Positions 60,201 to 64,000 of a DNA stretch of 64,000 nt are shown piece after piece. The position numbers and the translations under genes are program-made. Under the pieces are notes generated by a model, which worked only from the letters and a program-made list of their open reading frames with translations, was not told where the DNA came from and made no database searches. The DNA lies in contig JAYKKR010000001.1 in assembly GCA_036971615.1 (NCBI GenBank), positions 3,844,001 to 3,908,000 of the forward strand. Direction: 5' to 3'. This DNA is from Amyloporia xantha (lineage: Eukaryota > Basidiomycota > Agaricomycetes > Polyporales > Adustoporiaceae). Position 1 is the stretch's first letter; each line of letters starts with the position of its first letter.

Positions 60201-62769
60201 TCCCAGTTTGAGGTTTCGCAAAGGAGGGATACCCAACTCGGTGAGAGAATCTCTGTCTCGAGTCCAAGTTGAATTCGTCTCAGAAGATGCGTCCGTGGCC
60301 GAAGTGGAACAAATGACCCAATTGCTCCCTCCCGATGAATCCTCGCCAAGGCAGACGACCATCCCAGGACCAGTCTCTTCATCTACAATTCGAAAATCGT
60401 CCTCAGACTCTCCAGCCGCAGCTACACCTCCTCACGAACCATCAAGCGAATCAGTTGGGGCACCCCTCGCACCCGCCTCGGATGCGCTTAGCTACGAGAC
60501 TCTACCTGTGTCGGCCCCGCCTGCCGGTCCTGATACTGCCAGGCCAGATCCTACGGAATCCATTCCTCCGGGAGTGACGGTCCGAGCGAACTACGTCCAG
60601 CGATCCAGTTTCGGCAATCCAGGATTCTCACTGCCGCCCGCTAATCTCGCTAACCCGTTCCCGCCTCCGAGGAAAGCACCTGATGGCCCGTGGAGGAACT
60701 TGGGCACTCCCCAAACGGACGACCCTCCTCGCCGCGTCACGTTCGGCGACGTGAGAACAAGAGAGACCTCTCAGCTCGAGGACCCGACAAGGCGATCCGT
60801 GGATCCCGTCGACCCTTCCATGGCTGGGGATCCCATGGCGCATTCCCGTCGAAAGTCCGGCCCTCTCCCGAGAGGGCTCTCGGCCGCGATCCCAGCGACC
60901 CGAGCGTTCGACTCGGTCCGAAATTTAGTGTACCCACAGACGGATAAGGAGCTCCCACCGTCAGCCAGCTCATGTTTTCCTCCGCCCCCTGCGAGAGCGT
61001 TCGAAGGCCGAACCTCTCTTTCTGGGGATCCCGAGTGGACGTTCGCCGGCCGAACTCAACCTGTCCCACCTGGATCCCCCGTCTACCAATCGCTTCCGGG
61101 AGAACACTCTCGAGCTCCCTACGCGCATTCAGCGTACCCCGATTCTCATAGTCGGCGAGCCAATGTGCCGAGGCCTCCGGACGGCGATGCTCGAAAACCT
61201 ACGCCGTACGTCTACGTACCCGCTAACCGTCCTCCATCCCAACCGAATCCGGGAACACCTGGTCATCCTGCGCAAGGCTCACCTAATCCTCCTTGGCAGT
61301 ATCGCCCGCCTGGGCCTCCTCCCGGTAACGGCGGAGGCAGCGGCGGAGGACCTCCTGGCAGTGGAGGACCTCCCGGCGGTGGAGGGCCTCCCGGCGGTGG
61401 AGGACCTCCTGGTGGTGGTCCTCCGGGAGCGTCGCCAGCTCAGGACCCTTCGAGTTATCCTACTATCATCATCAATCATTACCCGGCGCCGCGAGAACAG
61501 ACTCCTCGACTCGATCTCAAATACTCCAAGGATTCGATCCCCGAATGGGATGGAGAGCTCACTTCGATTCTCGCTTTCATCAGGGATATGAACGTCCTCG
61601 CAGACCTTAGCCCTTCAATGCCTCGAGATATTTCCCGAATCGCTCCTACTCGTTTCACTCGGGGAGCGAAACGCTGGTGGACCTTACTCGATGCCGAAGT
61701 CCGTCTGGCCTACATGACGGATTGGTCTGCCATGTTGGAGGGAATTCGTGTACACTTCTTCACCCACAAATTCCAACAGAAGCTGCGCTCCATCTACGAC
61801 GTTCAGCGTTTCCGTCAACCCGGCCACCTTCAAGAGACTCCCCTCGACTTCGTTGAACGTCGATTGCTCTATCATCGACACGTTTCGCCTAGTGCTAACT
61901 CCGCTGTGGACGAGATCGCCGCCGTTCTCCAGAACGCGCCACCTACCTGGGCCACCGTTCTGACTGCGGACAGTCTGGTAACCATCGCCACGTTCCTATC
62001 CGAAGTCCAGGACAAAACGGACCAGCTTATCGCGTTCGCCGCGCTGGACTCTAACTTCTCTTCCGTGGTCAAAGAGCGCGAACCTGAGCCTAGAACCCGA
62101 ACTCGCCCCTTCCGCCATAGAGCTTACGCAGCGGAGGGCGAAGGAGGATTCCAAGATCTTATCGACGAAGCCCCTGGCCAGTCGGAAGTCTTAGGGTCCC
62201 CTACCCTGTCCGCTACTACATTCCCCTCCGATAAGGTACCAGAAGCCTTCGCAGCTTCGTGGGACCCCCCTTCTCGGAAATCGGATGGAAATTCACGCCC
62301 CGCGGTTCGACGTCCTCCTCCTGGCGGGTACGCTTACCCCGCGAACAATTCCGTGGTTAGCAAAGTCGCTCCTCCCGGTCCTTGTCGAGTATGCGGCAGT
62401 CCTCATCATTGGGATCGGGAATGCCCGCATTGGAACGAATATTGTTTGCGCAGATCCGCGAACTTATTGTCGGCCGACCACGATACGGACCCATCTGATA
62501 ACAAAGACTATGAAGTAGCGTTTGTAGCGTACGTCCGTAATCAGAATTCATCGCTTTGGTCCGCGTCGTGGACGGCTAGCCGTCAGCTCGAAGGAGAAAT
62601 CTTGCGAGTAGAATCAGAACAACGCAAGATCGCTTTACAAGCTCGATGTGAAGAAGTCCCTGAGTTAACGCTGGACCAAGGAGAGTTTCTTCCCGACGAT
62701 AGCCCTTATACCATCCTCTGTCCAGGAGATGAGTTGCCGGGGAAGGGGATGGTCTCTTCGATCGATTAA
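60127..62769 (+). CDS. Gag-like polyprotein with CCHC zinc knuckle
   Basis: An 880-codon open frame with no ATG at its left edge, so it was probably entered from the frame before it. It has a long Pro-rich part with GGPPGGGG-type repeats (61315-61440) and a retrotransposon gag domain (LTSILAFIRDMNVLADL, RGAKRWWTLLDAEVRL and LDFVERRLLYHRHVSP). Near 62384-62425 is the knuckle CRVCGSPHHWDREC, a canonical C-x2-C-x4-H-x4-C nucleic-acid-binding motif. It stops at 62769, before the protease. Confidence 0.82.
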   Translation: MERRTLQLAGRGRPIPAELRDVPANPSLRFRKGGIPNSVRESLSRVQVEFVSEDASVAEVEQMTQLLPPDESSPRQTTIPGPVSSSTIRKSSSDSPAAATPPHEPSSESVGAPLAPASDALSYETLPVSAPPAGPDTARPDPTESIPPGVTVRANYVQRSSFGNPGFSLPPANLANPFPPPRKAPDGPWRNLGTPQTDDPPRRVTFGDVRTRETSQLEDPTRRSVDPVDPSMAGDPMAHSRRKSGPLPRGLSAAIPATRAFDSVRNLVYPQTDKELPPSASSCFPPPPARAFEGRTSLSGDPEWTFAGRTQPVPPGSPVYQSLPGEHSRAPYAHSAYPDSHSRRANVPRPPDGDARKPTPYVYVPANRPPSQPNPGTPGHPAQGSPNPPWQYRPPGPPPGNGGGSGGGPPGSGGPPGGGGPPGGGGPPGGGPPGASPAQDPSSYPTIIINHYPAPREQTPRLDLKYSKDSIPEWDGELTSILAFIRDMNVLADLSPSMPRDISRIAPTRFTRGAKRWWTLLDAEVRLAYMTDWSAMLEGIRVHFFTHKFQQKLRSIYDVQRFRQPGHLQETPLDFVERRLLYHRHVSPSANSAVDEIAAVLQNAPPTWATVLTADSLVTIATFLSEVQDKTDQLIAFAALDSNFSSVVKEREPEPRTRTRPFRHRAYAAEGEGGFQDLIDEAPGQSEVLGSPTLSATTFPSDKVPEAFAASWDPPSRKSDGNSRPAVRRPPPGGYAYPANNSVVSKVAPPGPCRVCGSPHHWDRECPHWNEYCLRRSANLLSADHDTDPSDNKDYEVAFVAYVRNQNSSLWSASWTASRQLEGEILRVESEQRKIALQARCEEVPELTLDQGEFLPDDSPYTILCPGDELPGKGMVSSID

Positions 62770-62999
62770 CGGAAGCTATGGCCGTCGATGGTTCTGCCGC
62801 ATCCCCGGCTGATCATACTCCGTTTGTCGCCAGCGGAAGCTAACAAACGCAGGCCACTTCCTACGACTGAGGAGCACAAGGCGTCAGGGAACCTTCCGCC
62901 TCCTACGCCCCCTAAAGTGATTCCTCTACGACGAGTCAGAGATCCCCCTCCGGGCCACTCGACTGTCGGAGTCTCCGCTCTCTCCTTCCAGGTGTGATT

Positions 63000-63999
63000 C
63001 GGAAATTTCGATAACCCAACTGTTCAATGTCGGGCCGACTCCGGGGCCGACATCTCCTTAGTTTCCCGTGACTACTTGGAAAGCCTCCCTTCGACGTCTC
63101 GCCCCACCGTAAAGCAAGGTTTGAAGATGAATTTATTTCAACTTACTAACGGTTTTAAGATCGCGGGTTACGTACAAGTTCCCATCTTCGTGGAGACCTT
63201 CGAGGGTGATTTCCTAGAAATGCAAGCTGAATGCTATGTAGTCCCGGGATGACTTCTCCTCTCCTTTTAGGTGAGGATTTCCATGTCAATTACGAGCTAA
63301 GTGTTTTGCGTAGCGTGCAAGATGGTTCGACAATCCGCGTAGGAAGAACCGGATACACCATCCCAGCCTCTTCTTCGGCCCCCAAGGAGCGCCCCGATTT
63401 GCGTGTTTATGGACGAGGAGCCGAGGCCAGTTATGTACGGGCTAAATCACACCGACGCAACCAGAATAAAAAACGGCGGGATCGAGCCAAAGCCGAGCGT
63501 CCCTCTGCTCGAGCGGCCGTGGACGTGCGCATATCTCCGCACTCCTGCGCTTCTATCCCCGTGGACGTCGCTTTCGCTCGCAACCCGGAATGGTTCGTCG
63601 AGAAGACGGTGCTGGGTCAACCGGATGGCTCTTTCCTCCTCACCACTCCCACTCTCATCGACGAGAAGCACTCGTTCATCCCAGTCACCAATCCTATGGA
63701 TCGTCCCTACATAGTACGGAAGGGCGAAGCATTGGGTGAACTCAAGGCTCCTGAAGATTGGTTCTCGAAATCCTCCCCTGAGCTGGCTTTGCACGCGCTT
63801 TCCGTGCAAGCTTACATCCGAGGACAACTCGCCAAAGAAAGCGAGAACTCGAACGTCGCGAGAGGAGAACCTCCGCCAGAATCCTCCGAGAAGGGCTGGA
63901 AAATGGCCAAAGAGGAAGGAGAAACTCACTGGGGACCTAAAACGGCCGAAACTCCAGATCCTACCGTTTATCCTCTCGCCGACCTCGATCAGACTCTAG
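63000..63999 (+). pseudogene. Retroelement aspartic protease region, frame-broken, runs off window
   Basis: The frame FGNFDNPTVQCRADSGADIS contains the DSGA catalytic motif of retropepsin-like proteases, then SLVSRDYLESLPST and KIAGYVQVPIFVETF. Near 63249 one missing G brings a TGA into frame. The text resumes one base later with TSPLLLGEDFHVNYEL and continues to the window edge. Its reverse transcriptase is not visible. Confidence 0.65.
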
Positions 64000-64000
64000 A

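Larger units (their letters stand above)
58503..64000 (+). mobile_element. Ty3/gypsy-type retroelement, gag and protease part, decayed
   Basis: Holds gag-like frames, a zinc knuckle and an aspartic protease in the order of an LTR retrotransposon. Reverse transcriptase would follow beyond the window. Frame breaks occur near 59640, 60130, 62770 and 63250, so this copy seems inactive unless frameshifting or base errors explain some of them. Confidence 0.8.

Overview
This window looks like nuclear DNA of a filamentous basidiomycete, most likely an Agaricomycete. The genes are dense, on both strands, and broken by many short GT-AG introns (about 50-100 nt). The encoded proteins are typical of mushroom-forming fungi: a dynein heavy-chain tail encoded as a gene of its own, a Chs7 chitin-synthase chaperone, a PHO80-like cyclin and a G-protein alpha subunit. 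No prokaryotic or organellar features were seen. Gene models below were spliced by eye, so outer limits are better supported than every internal exon edge.

Layout. 1-281 (-): start of a mitochondrial-type glutamyl-tRNA synthetase. 2006-6653 (-): SPO22/ZIP4 meiotic TPR protein. 6831-7337 (+): small two-helix protein. 8853-10929 (-): PHO80/PCL-like cyclin. A long gene-poor gap follows, then CHS7 (14339-15694 +), an adenosine-deaminase-like gene (16386-17698 -), a GPALPP/DUF3752 protein (17879-19525 +) and a short-chain dehydrogenase (19973-21335 +). Next come a G-alpha gene (25087-26765 -), a fungal hypothetical (28168-29481 -), a cullin (29794-32847 -), MED21 (33311-33966 -), RTF2 (36526-37648 +), PSD1 (37831-40020 +), TRM2 (40355-42620 -), a CNNM/MAM3 transporter (43001-45567 +), the dynein tail gene dhc1 (46103-50247 -) and a branched-chain dehydrogenase E2 (50634-52352 +).

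Mobile DNA. Two nearly identical 2.15-kb non-autonomous transposons (22029-24187 and 34267-36419, opposite orientation) have long terminal inverted repeats of about 430-465 bp and different perfect 8-bp target duplications. Each carries a fragment of a SEC14-type lipid-transfer gene, intron included. The copy at 34-36 kb sits in the short divergent promoter between MED21 and RTF2. From about 52 kb to the right end the window is repeat-rich: a CpG-poor stretch, an array of eight short stem-loops whose stems co-vary, a probable LTR, a 2.3-kb foldback element with 1.1-kb arms, and a decayed Ty3/gypsy-type gag-protease region that runs off the window.

Most notable points: an apparent single-nucleotide exon at the 3' end of the G-alpha gene; Pack-type gene capture by the transposon pair; the covarying hairpin array; the foldback inside a retroelement leader; and several single-base frame breaks in otherwise conserved genes (adenosine deaminase-like, TRM2 twice, possibly the cyclin), which may be assembly errors or real lesions.
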